The position numbers and the translations under genes were made by a program. A stretch of DNA of 54,447 nt from Chroococcidiopsidaceae cyanobacterium YX2bin18 (GTDB taxonomy: Bacteria; Cyanobacteriota; Cyanobacteriia; Cyanobacteriales; Chroococcidiopsidaceae). The DNA lies in contig JAUJND010000017.1 in NCBI GenBank assembly GCA_030446505.1, positions 1 to 54,447 of the forward strand, read 5' to 3'. Positions 28,893-38,443 of the stretch are shown in pieces. The notes under the pieces were generated by a model that saw only the letters and a list, made by a program, of their open reading frames with translations, ran no database searches and was not told the origin of the DNA. Positions within the stretch are counted from its first letter, which is position 1, and every line of letters starts with the position of its first letter.

Positions 28893-29022
28893 AGCCTATC
28901 GTCATCCACAGCAAAGCTAAAGAGGAGTTTGATAGCGCGATCGCCTACTAGGATGAGGTGATACTTGACGCTAGCTTTTACATTTTCTTGAGCAACAGTT
29001 TCTTAGATGCTGTTACTAAAAC
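28889..29022 (+). pseudogene. Remnant of a RelE/ParE-like toxin
   Basis: GTG at 28889 opens KPIVIHSKAKEEFDSAIAYY, the first strand-helix of the RelE/ParE fold, but a TAG at 28949 stops it where Tyr-Asp is expected (AYYDEV). The following 70 bases still resemble the family (FLEQQFLDAV can be read by shifting frame) but are broken further. The end is uncertain. With the antitoxin remnant it forms a second, decayed toxin-antitoxin locus next to brnTA. Confidence 0.55.
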
Positions 29023-29134
29023 CGTAACTGCCCACTCATTTATTACTCCGAATGTCATAGTAAATCGATGCATATTAATCACTAATTTATTTAATTTTAT
29101 TAGCGGTTAATAAAATTGTTGGCTGAGGGACACA

Positions 29135-30453
29135 ATGCACCAGATGGAATTTAGTCAGATGAAGGCGTTCCTGCATAGACGCTACGCGATTCGCCTTGGA
29201 AGACGCTATGCAAACGCAGCAGCAAGCTTCATGCTTTTAGGTCTGGTAGGATGCTCAGATGTTAATAATATCGATTCATCTGTTGCCCAGTCTGTACCCT
29301 TTAAGCGGCAAGAATCCTTTGCTACGGAGCAGATAGTACCAGTGGTTGACTCAAAATTAATTGCAACTAACACAAAATTTGGTTTTAACGCTGTTTTCCG
29401 AGATTCTTCAGCAATCCAACAGCAAAAATATTTTTATATCGCCTGCGAGTGTGGTGATCGCTCTAGCTATGACATACAACGGTGCTAGTGGCGAAACTCA
29501 GCAGGCAATGGCTAAAACTCTGGAGTTACAAGGAATAAATCTCCAAGAAGTTAACTCTGGAAACGCTGCTATGATTACAGCATTGGAAAATATTGATTCC
29601 CAGGTTGAACTAAATATTGCTAACTCGCTTTGGGCAAAGCAACAACATCCTATTAAGCAAGACTTTTTGCAGAAAAGCAAGACTTTTTACAAAGCAAAAA
29701 TTACGAATCTAGACTTTAGCGATCGCGCCACTCCTACCGTTATTAACAGTTGGGTAAAGCAGAGTACCGATGGCAAAATTAGTCAGATTATTGAAAATAT
29801 TAACCCTAATGATGTGCTGTTTTTAATCAACGCTATTTACTTTAAAGGAAATGGACAACAGAGTTTGATAAAAATCAAACAGCTAATTATCCGTTTTACC
29901 TAGCAGCAGGTAATCAAAAGCAGCAGCTGATGATGTCCCAGAATGGTAAATATAGATACTACGAAACTAAAAATTTTCAGGCAGTAAGTATTCCTTATGG
30001 CAATCAAAAGCTCAGTCTATATATTTTTCTACCCAATCAGAATACTAGCCTTTCAAACTTTTACAAAGATTTAAATCCGACGAACTGGGAAAAGTGGATG
30101 ACATTATTTAGAAACAGAGAAGGGCTAATTAGGCTACCTCGCTTCAAAATGGAATATGACTTGACACTTAATGACACTCTTAAAACTTTAGGAATGGACG
30201 TTGCTTTTGGGGATAAAGCTAATTTTTCTGGTATTGGTGACAATCTTTTGATTAGTGAAGTTAAGCACAAAACCTTTGTTGAAGTAAACGAAGAAGGTAC
30301 TGAAGCCGCCGCCGCAAGTTCTTTGGCAATAGCGGTAACAATGCACCTGCTCAAGCTCCATTCCAGATGATTGTTAATCGTCCCTTCTTCTGTGCAATTC
30401 GGGATAATCAAACTGGAACAGTGCTATTTATGGGTTCTATTGTAAAGCCGTAA
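29135..30453 (+). pseudogene. Serpin-type serine protease inhibitor, predicted lipoprotein, three frame breaks
   Basis: Bacterial serpins trap serine proteases by a conformational change. The N-terminus ends in a lipobox, MLLGLVGCS, so the mature protein is probably anchored outside the cytoplasm. The serpin body is clear: ISPASVVIALAMTYNGASGE, FLINAIYFKGN, and the hinge VNEEGTEAAAASS before the reactive loop, whose small residues predict an inhibitory type. Indels at about 29393, 29852 and 30340 break the frame; each flank stays conserved, and the repaired protein ends AIRDNQTGTVLFMGSIV at 30453, about 435 residues. The N-terminal RRYAIRLGRRYAN is encoded by a small repeat with AGACGCTACGC-like units. 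Confidence 0.82.
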
Positions 30454-30568
30454 TTAGGAGTTAGAGGGTGGATAGAGAATAACGATTTTAAATTCTTAAA
30501 ATTAAACTTACTTAAGTGATAAATTCATAAAATTTGTTGCTCAAAAGACGATTAAAGGTGGTTGAACA

Positions 30569-30669
30569 GGCGTGGTCATGCCCTAGTTGGTTAGAGCAGT
30601 AGCTTAACACTTAAAAATTAGCGATTGATTGGGGGCATGGATGTGTTACTAACTATTTTTAACCACGCC
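30569..30669. other. Nested inverted repeat in the serpin-permease gap
   Basis: GGCGTGGT (30569-30576) is complementary to ACCACGCC (30662-30669), and the directly adjacent CATGCCC (30577-30583) is complementary to GGGCATG (30633-30639). On the left the two arms form a continuous 15-base arm; on the right they are 22 bases apart. The surrounding 283 bases (30454-30736) hold no gene. Confidence 0.4.
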
Positions 30670-30736
30670 CTATGGCAAGAGAATCAAGACGCAATTTATC
30701 CTGTCGATTTACTGTGCGCTTGACATTAGCTGGGAT

Positions 30737-31868
30737 TTACTGAGCGACTTGGGTTGTGCTTAGGTCAGCTGTAGGTACAGGGACAACAGGCGATTCTCCC
30801 TCAGGAACGACGTTACGCGAGCGCCGTACAGCGCTCAAAGCCGTCTTGATGACGACAGCAATCGGAACCGCCACGATCACACCCAGCAAGCCGCCGATCC
30901 GCGCTCCTGTCAACAGCGAAATCAGAATCCACACCGGATTTAAACCCGTAAAACTCCCTAAAATTCGAGGAGCAACCAAGTTTTCAAAAAATTGCTGCAC
31001 AAGTAAGGCAGCAATCAGCACTCGAAAGCCCAACCAAAAATCTTGCAATGCGACTAGCAGAGTAGTTAGTACGATGCCAAAGTGCCGCCAAAGGGTACTA
31101 AAGCCATGATGCCAATGGTTAAGCCAAACAGCAAACCAAACGGTACTTTCAGCCACAAAAAAGTTGGAATCAGGGCGCAAGCCATGCAAGTGCTATATAT
31201 TAGCTGCCCAATAAAAAAACTTTGGAAGCTCAAGCGTAAAGTTTGAGAAAAAGCTGCCGGACTTGGGTAGGTAGCCATTCAATTAAACTAAACCAGAGGT
31301 GATCACCGTGCTGCAATAGCCAAAATGTCAAAATCATCGTCAAGAGAAAGTCCAGCAGGCTAGTTACCGTCACTACAGCTATATTTAATACTTGTCCAGC
31401 GATCGCCTGTAGCTGTCCCTTTAATCGATCATTAATTTGCCCCACCAAGACATCAAGATTGAGGGGGAAACCTTGATTTTCAGCCCACTCGTTCAGCACC
31501 ATTAACTGATGCCGTCCAGAGTCGATCCACTCTGGTAAACGAAGGACTAGCTGCTGTGCTTGAGCCAGGGCAAGAGGAACGAGTGTTACACCTAATGCCA
31601 ACAAAATTGATAATGCTGCCAAAAATACCAAAATAGCGACTTGCTCTCGCCTTGCACCTTGGCTTTCCATCCAGCCAACTGGATAGTTCAGCAAAAACGC
31701 CAACAGAGATGCTGCCACTAAAATGACAATTAGTGAGTGGAAGTAATCAAAAATTACAGATGCTGCCAATGCATTGAGTACCAGCAGAGGTGCGAAGAGC
31801 GCGATCGCTAAGAATCGCGCCAAAGGTGTCATTGCCTGCCACCAATCGTGGAGTTTGCGTTTTGGCAT
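30737..31868 (-). pseudogene. AI-2E family transporter (PerM type), two frame breaks
   Basis: The protein has the eight-segment topology of the AI-2E/PerM family, from MPKRKLHDWWQAMTPLARFL to a C-terminal polar tail. Two indels break it: near 31245 (after WLPTQVRQ, where FSQTLRLSFQSFF should follow) and near 31079, where PFGGTLGIVLTTLLVALQDF needs one more G. Blocks on either side match the family (LIPTFLWLKVPFGLLFG, RILGSFTGLNPVWILISLLTGA). Repaired length is about 375 residues. Members export diverse small molecules or ions; the substrate here is unknown. The gene stands alone on the minus strand. Confidence 0.82.
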
Positions 31869-31973
31869 TTGCTAACTGCGAGATAGAACAAACTCAAATT
31901 TTTCTTGCTTGCTTATTATCCCTAACTACACCACTTTGACTCATCCCTCTATCTCAGGATTTAAGAAACTAAT

Positions 31974-32378
31974 ATGAAAAATGTTGAACGCTCGGATGAT
32001 CCCGACCTTAATCACTTAAAACTATTTTTCTATGTGATTCCGATTATTGGCTTTTTCCCATCCTTGTGGACTCTGTATCACCATAGTGATAAGCATCAGT
32101 CCGCTGACCCGCTTTTGAATTCCCAGGTTAGCCGAAAACTTACTCTAAGCCGCCTTTCCATCACTTTGGCAGGCTGTTGGCTATTGAGCTATATTTTCTT
32201 GGGTGTTGGAGCAGAAGCTGAATTTTTAACGTTGCGCTTCTTGGTGCTGAATACCTTTGTTACCTCTGGCTACTTTTTGGTAAGTATTTGGTTGATGTTT
32301 CGTCTTTCTTCAGGTAAGTCCGCCCGATTACCAGGGTTTAGCCGATTGGCAGAACGAGTGGGCAAGCACTTGTCCTGA
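31974..32378 (+). CDS. Conserved cyanobacterial membrane protein
   Basis: The 134-residue product has three hydrophobic segments (about residues 17-35, 60-80 and 88-110), with polar stretches KHQSADPLLNSQVSRKL between them and a basic C-terminus. I recall it as a cyanobacterial conserved family with a DUF-like label but no function. It is divergent from the AI-2E-type gene (106 bases) and precedes the LCP gene on the same strand by 385 bases. Confidence 0.65.
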   Translation: MKNVERSDDPDLNHLKLFFYVIPIIGFFPSLWTLYHHSDKHQSADPLLNSQVSRKLTLSRLSITLAGCWLLSYIFLGVGAEAEFLTLRFLVLNTFVTSGYFLVSIWLMFRLSSGKSARLPGFSRLAERVGKHLS

Positions 32379-32763
32379 TGCTGCTTAGCAGTGTAGGGGC
32401 TAGAAAAAGAAAGAAAAACACAACGCCTCTCAAACAAATATCAACTTCCTAAATTCTCAGCATGAGAAACAATTGGAGGAAAGTCCTTCGCACTACATAA
32501 CATCCACATCCTGTTATTGGCGCTCCTGCTTTTAAGCCGAGATTCCTTAGCTCCTAATGCCTTATTCAGCAAGAAATCAGTTGGCTATTTAAATCTAATC
32601 CAGCTAAACTCCAAAAAGCATTCTCCGGATTTAAAGAGCAAATGCTAGGAGATACTGCTATATGTGTTGTGGTTAGCACAACCAGAATCTCAAGCCGATA
32701 ATTGAGGGTTGGTTTTTGGATTGTCTATAGTGTCATTCTAGATAACCACCGTGTTCAGCAAGT
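32379..32763. other. Intergenic region before the LCP gene, no gene seen
   Basis: No frame longer than a few dozen codons looks coding. GGTTAGCACAACC at about 32671 forms a small stem. The LCP promoter should lie here. Confidence 0.45.
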
Positions 32764-34191
32764 GTGAGGAAGTCTGTGGTAGTTCAAAAATCTGATCAAA
32801 AATCCCCTTCTGCAAGTGTCTCCAAATCTGTTAGTACAACACACGCAAAATCTGGACGTTGGCTCTGGTTTTGGGTTGGCATGACGGGAGTAGCTATGGT
32901 GTCGGCAACGGCGGGAGCGCTTCTAGCTGTTGCTTTGTCCAGTACGCCTCTGCTGCAAACCAATTTAAGCCCAGAGGAAAAGGCAATATTTGGCAAAGGC
33001 GATCGCATATCTCGGACAGGATTTCGGCTGACAGAACTAACCCGCCCAGTCAATATCTTAGTTTTAGGTGTAAAAGTTCTCACTACAGACATTAGTAACC
33101 CTACCCCAGAAACTGAAAATCTTGGATACCACGCGCTGGTTAATTCCTTCGATGGTCTTTCAGATACCATGCTGCTGCTACGGTTTAACCCAGAGGCGAA
33201 AAAGTTAAATGTACTTTCGATTCCCAGAGATACGCGCACGTTAGTAGAGGGACTTGGCGTTACTAAGATTAATGCTGCCAATGCTGAAGGAGGTCCGGCG
33301 CTGAGTGCTGAAGCAGTCAGTGAACTCTTAAACGGAGTGCCAATTGATCGCTATGTGCGGCTCAATGTTCAAGGCGTGGAGAAGCTCATTGATGCTTTAG
33401 GTGGTGTCACTGTTTACGTTCCCAAAGACATGAAGTACCAAGATGATAGCCAGCACTTATACATCAATTTAAAGGCAGGTAGGCATCATCTTAATGGCAA
33501 TCAAGCGCTACAGTTTCTCCGCTTTCGCTATGACGAGAATGGCGATATTGGTCGGATTCAGCGGCAGCAACTTTTGATGCGTGCTGTGATGGAACAAACG
33601 CTGAACCCAGTTACAGTGGCACGAATGCCTAAAATTCTCTCCGTGATCCAGTCCCACATTGACACTAACTTGACGATTGAGGAGTTAATGGCGCTGGTGG
33701 GATTTGGGGTACGAACAAATCGCGCCAATGTAGAAATGTTGATGCTACCAGGTACGTTTAGTGAACAAGGGCAGTACAATGCCAGCTACTGGTTGCCAGA
33801 TAGCGATCGCATTGCCACGATGATGGCGCAACATTTTAATGTTGCATCAGTTGGTTCCCAAGCAACTGCAGAGCCAGCTAACCTAAGAGTAGCGATTGAA
33901 GATAGTACCGGTAGCGATCGCGCTGTCCAAGCACTAGTTAACTCTCTCCAAAAATCTGGATATCATAACGTTTATATTGCCAACCCTTGGAGTGAACCAT
34001 TGGACGTGACTCACATCGTCGCTCAGCAAGGCGATAGTAACAGCGCTCAAGTAATTCGTGGTGCTTTAGGACTAGGCGAAGTCCGGGTTGAGAGTACAGG
34101 CAATCTCCGCTCAGATATCACGATTCAGCTAGGTAAAGACTGGCTGCAACAGAGCAGGGGAGCAGGGGAGCAGGGGAGCAGGGGAGAATGA
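32764..34191 (+). CDS. LytR-CpsA-Psr (LCP) family envelope protein
   Basis: LCP enzymes move polymers from lipid carriers to peptidoglycan. The 475-residue protein starts with GTG at 32764. A single membrane segment spans about residues 33-58; the LCP domain follows (about 95-320) with the arginine-rich active site: LSIPRDTRT, LGGVTVYVPKDM and GNQALQFLRFRYDENGDIGR. A LytR_C-like domain occupies about 390-450. The last twelve residues, SRGAGEQGSRGE, are encoded by a tandem GGGGAGCA repeat and are unlikely to be original. The gene lies well upstream of the polysaccharide cluster. Confidence 0.9.
   Translation: MRKSVVVQKSDQKSPSASVSKSVSTTHAKSGRWLWFWVGMTGVAMVSATAGALLAVALSSTPLLQTNLSPEEKAIFGKGDRISRTGFRLTELTRPVNILVLGVKVLTTDISNPTPETENLGYHALVNSFDGLSDTMLLLRFNPEAKKLNVLSIPRDTRTLVEGLGVTKINAANAEGGPALSAEAVSELLNGVPIDRYVRLNVQGVEKLIDALGGVTVYVPKDMKYQDDSQHLYINLKAGRHHLNGNQALQFLRFRYDENGDIGRIQRQQLLMRAVMEQTLNPVTVARMPKILSVIQSHIDTNLTIEELMALVGFGVRTNRANVEMLMLPGTFSEQGQYNASYWLPDSDRIATMMAQHFNVASVGSQATAEPANLRVAIEDSTGSDRAVQALVNSLQKSGYHNVYIANPWSEPLDVTHIVAQQGDSNSAQVIRGALGLGEVRVESTGNLRSDITIQLGKDWLQQSRGAGEQGSRGE
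34153..34187 (+). repeat. Four GGGG runs with AGCA loops over the LCP stop region
   Basis: The array AGCAGGGG is repeated four times inside the last codons of the LCP gene. Four runs of four G with 4-base loops fit a canonical G-quadruplex on the coding strand and in the mRNA. The reverse complement array occurs at about 12900-12932. Confidence 0.8.
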
Positions 34192-34209
34192 ATAATTATT
34201 TCTCTACTT

Positions 34210-35127
34210 CTACCTGTCTGCTGATTGCTGCAAAATCCACTCTTGCAAGATTGGGTTAACTAACTCTGGTGCTTCATCTTGGGGACAATGCCCAATACCT
34301 TCTAGAGGAATAAACTTTTGGACTTGCGGAAAATTACCTAACTCGCGTCCCAATGCAACTGGTTCCCAACGGTCAGCAGTTCCCCAAAGCATGATGGCGG
34401 GGCAAGGTAAAATAGCCAGGAGGTCTTCAGGCAAAGGACCTTGGGAATAAGCTGTAAAGGCAACGAACACTGCCACTGCCCCAGGATCACGCGCCGGAGC
34501 TAGGAGGATATCTACCAACTCGTCTGTCACGGCTTCAGGATGGGCATAGGCTTGCTGGAGAATCTTCCGCACGGTTTTTGGTTTAGCGAGTTGATTGAAG
34601 AAAAATTGACTAATCGGTTTAAATGACAACAACCGCTGGACAAGTGGCGCTCCAAAGCGTCGATACCAAGGTAAACTAGCACGTTTGCGATCATGTAGTA
34701 GCCGTAGGGAACAGTTAAGCAGCGCCACACTCAAAGCAATATCTGACGAATCTACTGCCGCTTGCATCACTGCAATACAACCAATTGAGTTACCAACTAA
34801 ATGCGCTGGTTCCCCAACAACCTCGCGGCAAAAATCAGCAATTTGCTGTCCCCAAGTTTCAAATGAGTATTGAATTTGTTTGCCTGGTATCAACTCACCA
34901 GGAGCAGGTTTAGCAGAACCGCCAAAACCAATTAGATCAATGGCATAAACACGGGCATTTTGCGCCAAGACAGGTATGTTCTTACGCCAATGCCACCAAG
35001 AAGCGCCAAAGCCATGTACAAGAACAATAGCTGGTCCCTCTCCTTGCACTTGGTAGCAAATAGGGAAACCTTGCCAAATCCAAGTTTTTGTTGTCGTGGT
35101 TGATAGGGTGGAAGGAGAGAGGGCCAT
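34210..35127 (-). CDS. Alpha/beta-fold hydrolase
   Basis: The 305-residue cytoplasmic protein has the hydrolase fold: VLVHGFGASWWHW (oxyanion loop), nucleophile elbow GNSIG in HLVGNSIGCIAVM, acidic residue in MLWGTADRWEPV, and the catalytic His in LEGIGHCPQDEAPE. This wording is typical of the plant/cyanobacterial group that includes pheophytinase-like and DUF-type hydrolases. The substrate is unknown. It converges with the LCP gene, 18 bases apart, and diverges from agmatinase. Confidence 0.88.
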   Translation of the reverse strand: MALSPSTLSTTTTKTWIWQGFPICYQVQGEGPAIVLVHGFGASWWHWRKNIPVLAQNARVYAIDLIGFGGSAKPAPGELIPGKQIQYSFETWGQQIADFCREVVGEPAHLVGNSIGCIAVMQAAVDSSDIALSVALLNCSLRLLHDRKRASLPWYRRFGAPLVQRLLSFKPISQFFFNQLAKPKTVRKILQQAYAHPEAVTDELVDILLAPARDPGAVAVFVAFTAYSQGPLPEDLLAILPCPAIMLWGTADRWEPVALGRELGNFPQVQKFIPLEGIGHCPQDEAPELVNPILQEWILQQSADR

Positions 35128-35291
35128 AAGAAGATGGGAACTGTTATTGACAGAAGCTTATTCTATTGTGACAATTCTTTACAAACAGGATGATTTAGTT
35201 TCTTATTTGAGGATCGAGACACCTGCAATAAAAGTCAGGAGTATGCCAGGATCGTTCGTGTTGCAACTTCCTAATCTTAATTATCTTTGTC

Positions 35292-36200
35292 ATGCTGACA
35301 CAAACTTCTGTTCTGCCTTTCCTGGGATCTGATGTAGCGGCAAACTATAATGCTGCACGAGTGGTCATCTTACCGATTCCCTACGAGGCAACTACTACCT
35401 ATCGCCGTGGCTGTGAAAATGGTCCAGATGCAATTCTAGCAGCCTCCCAACAGGTGGAATACTATGACGAGGAGCTAGATTCGGAAACTTGTCGTGATAT
35501 TGGGATTTATACTTGCAGTGCGATCGCGGATACGCGCAATCAAAGCTCTGTCTCAGCCCATGAGATGCTACAAGTTACCCAAGAAACAGTATCCAAGCTA
35601 ATTTCTGATGGAAAATTTGTTATTGCTCTAGGTGGCGAACACACTATTACAACTGGCGTTGTAGAAGCTTACCGTCAAGCCTATCCAGAACCATTTACAG
35701 TAATTCAAATTGATGCCCACGGTGATTTGCGCTATGAATACGAAGGGTCAATCCACAATCATGCCTGTGTAATGCGGCGAATTGTGGATATGGGTTTGCC
35801 AACCGTCCAAATTGGCATTCGTGCTATTTGTAAAGAAGAAGCAGATTTGATTAAAGAAAAAAATTTGACAGTGTTTCGAGCGCGGGAAATTGCGATCCAA
35901 TCGGATTGGATTGAAAACGCGATCACTGCTATCCCCACCCAAAAAGTATTTCTCACTATTGATTTAGATGGAATTGATCCTACCTTAATTCCTGGTGTTG
36001 GTACTCCAGAACCAGGCGGTTTGAATTGGTATGCAGTGACTACATTTTTGCGACGCGTGTTTGAGACGTATCAGGTGATTGGCTGTGACGTAATGGAATT
36101 AGCACCATTAGAAGATTCTGTAGTTTCTGAATTCACAGCAGCAAAATTGGTTTATAAACTTATTGGTTATCAGGCACTGGTTCAAGGCTGGTCAAGCTGA
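35292..36200 (+). CDS. speB: Agmatinase (ureohydrolase family)
   Basis: The 302-residue enzyme turns agmatine into putrescine and urea. All Mn ligands of the family are in place: His117 (ALGGEHT), Asp141, His143 and Asp145 (IDAHGDL), Asp224 and Asp226 (TIDLDGIDP). FTVIQ before the DAHGD and PGVGTPEPGGL after support the ureohydrolase family. Arginase and formiminoglutamase are less likely given NHACVMRR. A repeat array follows the stop. Confidence 0.88.
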   Translation: MLTQTSVLPFLGSDVAANYNAARVVILPIPYEATTTYRRGCENGPDAILAASQQVEYYDEELDSETCRDIGIYTCSAIADTRNQSSVSAHEMLQVTQETVSKLISDGKFVIALGGEHTITTGVVEAYRQAYPEPFTVIQIDAHGDLRYEYEGSIHNHACVMRRIVDMGLPTVQIGIRAICKEEADLIKEKNLTVFRAREIAIQSDWIENAITAIPTQKVFLTIDLDGIDPTLIPGVGTPEPGGLNWYAVTTFLRRVFETYQVIGCDVMELAPLEDSVVSEFTAAKLVYKLIGYQALVQGWSS

Positions 36201-36210
36201 AGTGTGTCAA

Positions 36211-36287
36211 GGAAGAGGACAAGGGGACAAGGCGACAAGGGGACAAGGGGACAAGGCGACAAAGCCCATAGATAAATTTAGTGGCTT
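36211..36287. repeat. GGGACAAG array followed by the CCATAGATAAATTTAG core
   Basis: Seven irregular units of GGGGACAAG/GGCGACAAG run from 36211 to 36264, then a 23-base copy of the dispersed core (36265-36287). The same order, array then core, is found at 4308-4424. A weaker core copy lies at 36350-36370. Confidence 0.8.
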
Positions 36288-36379
36288 GAGAGAAGGACAA
36301 TGACGAAATGCGAAATCTTTGGCTTGACACAATTATTTCTCTTTTCTCAATAGATAAATCTAGAGGCTTGAAACCGTGC

Positions 36380-36563
36380 AGGACTTGCGGGGTTTTTCTT
36401 CTTTCCCCTTGTCTCCTTGTCTCCCCCTCCCCTTGTCCTCTTTTGTTACTTAAGGCTAAAGTTACTAACTCAACGTAGGACTTGCGAGGTTTTTCTTCTT
36501 TCCCCTTGTCTGCCCATCCCCTTGTCCTCTTTTGTTACTCTAGGTTCAAGTTACTAACTCAAC
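36380..36563. repeat. Two tandem copies of a ~97-bp unit upstream of pyrH
   Basis: Both copies begin AGGACTTGCG at 36380 and 36477 and end GTTACTAACTCAAC near 36474 and 36562. The middle contains TCTTTCCCCTTGTCT-type repeats of differing length. The pair fills the pyrH leader region. Confidence 0.8.
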
Positions 36564-36671
36564 TGTAGCTGAATTTTTAGATGGAATTGAAGTAGCATCA
36601 GCTAGAGACAGAGAACGCCTCTACTGCTATCTTAAATTGGAAGCAATTGCAACTGAACTAATTTTAAATGC

Positions 36672-37400
36672 ATGGCAGTACCTTATAGGCGGATTTTACT
36701 CAAACTGAGCGGTGAAGCCTTGATGGGCAACCTGGGCTATGGGATTGATCCAGGGGTTGTTCAAGGAATTGCAGATGAAGTGGGAGAAATCGCAGCTAGT
36801 GGCGTTCAAATCGCTATTGTAGTAGGTGGTGGTAATATTTTTCGTGGGGTCAAAGCGTCGGCAGCTGGTATGGATCGGGCAACTGCTGATTACATTGGGA
36901 TGATTGCCACTGTAATGAATGCCTTAACACTCCAAGATTGTTTGGAACGAATTGAGGTACAAACGCGGGTACAAACAGCGATCGCCATGCAAGAAGTAGC
37001 AGAACCCTATATCCGGCGACGTGCCATCCGCCACCTCGAAAAAGGACGGGTGGTAATTTTTGGTGCTGGCTCTGGAAATCCCTTTTTCACGACAGACACC
37101 ACCGCAGCTCTTAGAGCGGCTGAGATTGATGCTGAAGTCATCTTTAAAGCGACTAAGGTAGATGGGGTTTACGATGCTGATCCGCACTTGAATCCTGAAG
37201 CTAAACGCTATCAAAGCCTTACCTATGGTCACGTTCTGGCTCACGACTTGCGGGTGATGGATAGTACCGCGATCGCTTTATGTAAAGAAAACAATATCCC
37301 GATTCTTGTATTTGACCTCTCGGTGCGAGGTAATATCCGCCGAGCGGTAATGGGAGAATCTATCGGAACTCTTGTGGGAGGTTTTTGTGAAATTAGCTGA
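36672..37400 (+). CDS. pyrH: UMP kinase
   Basis: The 242-residue protein phosphorylates UMP in pyrimidine synthesis. It shows the bacterial PyrH pattern throughout: [64 protein letters not shown] and [10 protein letters not shown]. It overlaps the frr start by 14 bases, the conserved pyrH-frr order of bacteria. The long repeat-filled leader upstream (36201-36671) makes its promoter position unclear. Confidence 0.96.
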   Translation: MAVPYRRILLKLSGEALMGNLGYGIDPGVVQGIADEVGEIAASGVQIAIVVGGGNIFRGVKASAAGMDRATADYIGMIATVMNALTLQDCLERIEVQTRVQTAIAMQEVAEPYIRRRAIRHLEKGRVVIFGAGSGNPFFTTDTTAALRAAEIDAEVIFKATKVDGVYDADPHLNPEAKRYQSLTYGHVLAHDLRVMDSTAIALCKENNIPILVFDLSVRGNIRRAVMGESIGTLVGGFCEIS

Positions 37401-37935
37401 AGCTGAAACTAGTATGCAGAAAACCGTTGAGGCAACTCAACGAGCTTTTAACACAATTCGCACTGGTCGCGCTAATCCAAGTCTGCTTGACCGAGTAATG
37501 GTGGAATATTATGGTTCCCCTACACCGCTGAAATCCTTGGCAAATATCAGTACCCCTGATGCAAGCACGATTACGATTCAACCATTTGACCGTAGTAGCT
37601 TGAACTTGATTGAAAAGGCAATTTCTTTGTCGGATGTGGGATTAACACCTAACAATGATGGTTCTACGATCCGGTTAAACATTCCACCTTTAACCAGCGA
37701 TCGCCGTAAAGAATTTGTTAAACTTTCTGCCAAGTACGCTGAGGAAGGACGTGTTGGTATTCGTAACATCCGCCGTGATGCCCTTGACTCAACCCGTAAG
37801 CAAGAAAAAAACAGTGAAATTTCTGAAGATGAAGCACGGGATCAGCAAGAAACCTTGCAAAAGCTAACTAACAAATACACTGCCAAAATTGACGAGTTAC
37901 TTGCAGAAAAAGAAAAAGAAATCACAACTGTTTGA
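37387..37935 (+). CDS. frr: Ribosome recycling factor
   Basis: The GTG at 37387 follows TGTGGGAGG, a strong ribosome binding site, and gives [20 protein letters not shown], the family N-terminus; a TTG at 37372 would add five unlikely residues. The protein is then 182 residues, the norm. [19 protein letters not shown] and [12 protein letters not shown] match the family. It splits post-termination ribosomes with EF-G. Translation is coupled to pyrH by the overlap. Confidence 0.96.
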   Translation: MKLAEAETSMQKTVEATQRAFNTIRTGRANPSLLDRVMVEYYGSPTPLKSLANISTPDASTITIQPFDRSSLNLIEKAISLSDVGLTPNNDGSTIRLNIPPLTSDRRKEFVKLSAKYAEEGRVGIRNIRRDALDSTRKQEKNSEISEDEARDQQETLQKLTNKYTAKIDELLAEKEKEITTV

Positions 37936-38443
37936 GCTAAAGTTTGTATTTAAATAAACAACTGGCTTAAGCTTGATGAGTTGATGGCAATTACGCCTTA
38001 AATGCTTAACAGGATCTACAGTAGAAGGGCAAATGGTTGAATAATGTTTCAAGTGTTACTACCAACTCTTGCGGCAGGTGGTAACAAAAGCACAGTTTAA
38101 TCACCATATTCAACAATATCAGCATCAATCTGTTTATGTCCTATGAGGACGCATGAGGGAATTACCATCGAATAACTCCGCTAATTTAGATCCAGCAAAA
38201 CACAACAATACTATTTTCAGTAATTGTAAATAGAATTAGCAATCTTGAGCGTGAGAAAAGTGAACAGGACATTTACTTACGCTCAGGGTTTTACCTAGAA
38301 ATATTTAGGGTAATAACTAACATACCGCTAATTGCCTTACTGAAGTTGTGAGTTTATGCTCAAAAAATGGGCAGAATTAGTTAAGGGTTTCTCAAGGTAT
38401 ATACTTGTGAACACCTAAATTTTAGGAGTAAAAATTTAGACTT
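37936..38443. other. Intergenic, with a weak hairpin
   Basis: No gene is seen. TGAGCGT (38246-38252) pairs with ACGCTCA (38279-38285), and inner AAGTGAA/TTTACTT adds a partly wobble-paired stem, followed by GGGTTTTACC. It might be the frr terminator, although it is over 300 bases from the stop. The flavoprotein promoter should lie near 38340-38420. Confidence 0.4.

Noticed and set aside
30577-30640. tRNA-like stretch (TTGGTTAGAGCAGT resembles a D-arm)
   Set aside because: No T-loop GTTCRA, no acceptor pairing and no anticodon stem can be drawn; best treated as an inverted repeat.
36924-37244. 106-codon minus-strand ORF inside pyrH
   Set aside because: It is fully contained in the essential, highly conserved pyrH frame on the other strand and lacks any family resemblance.
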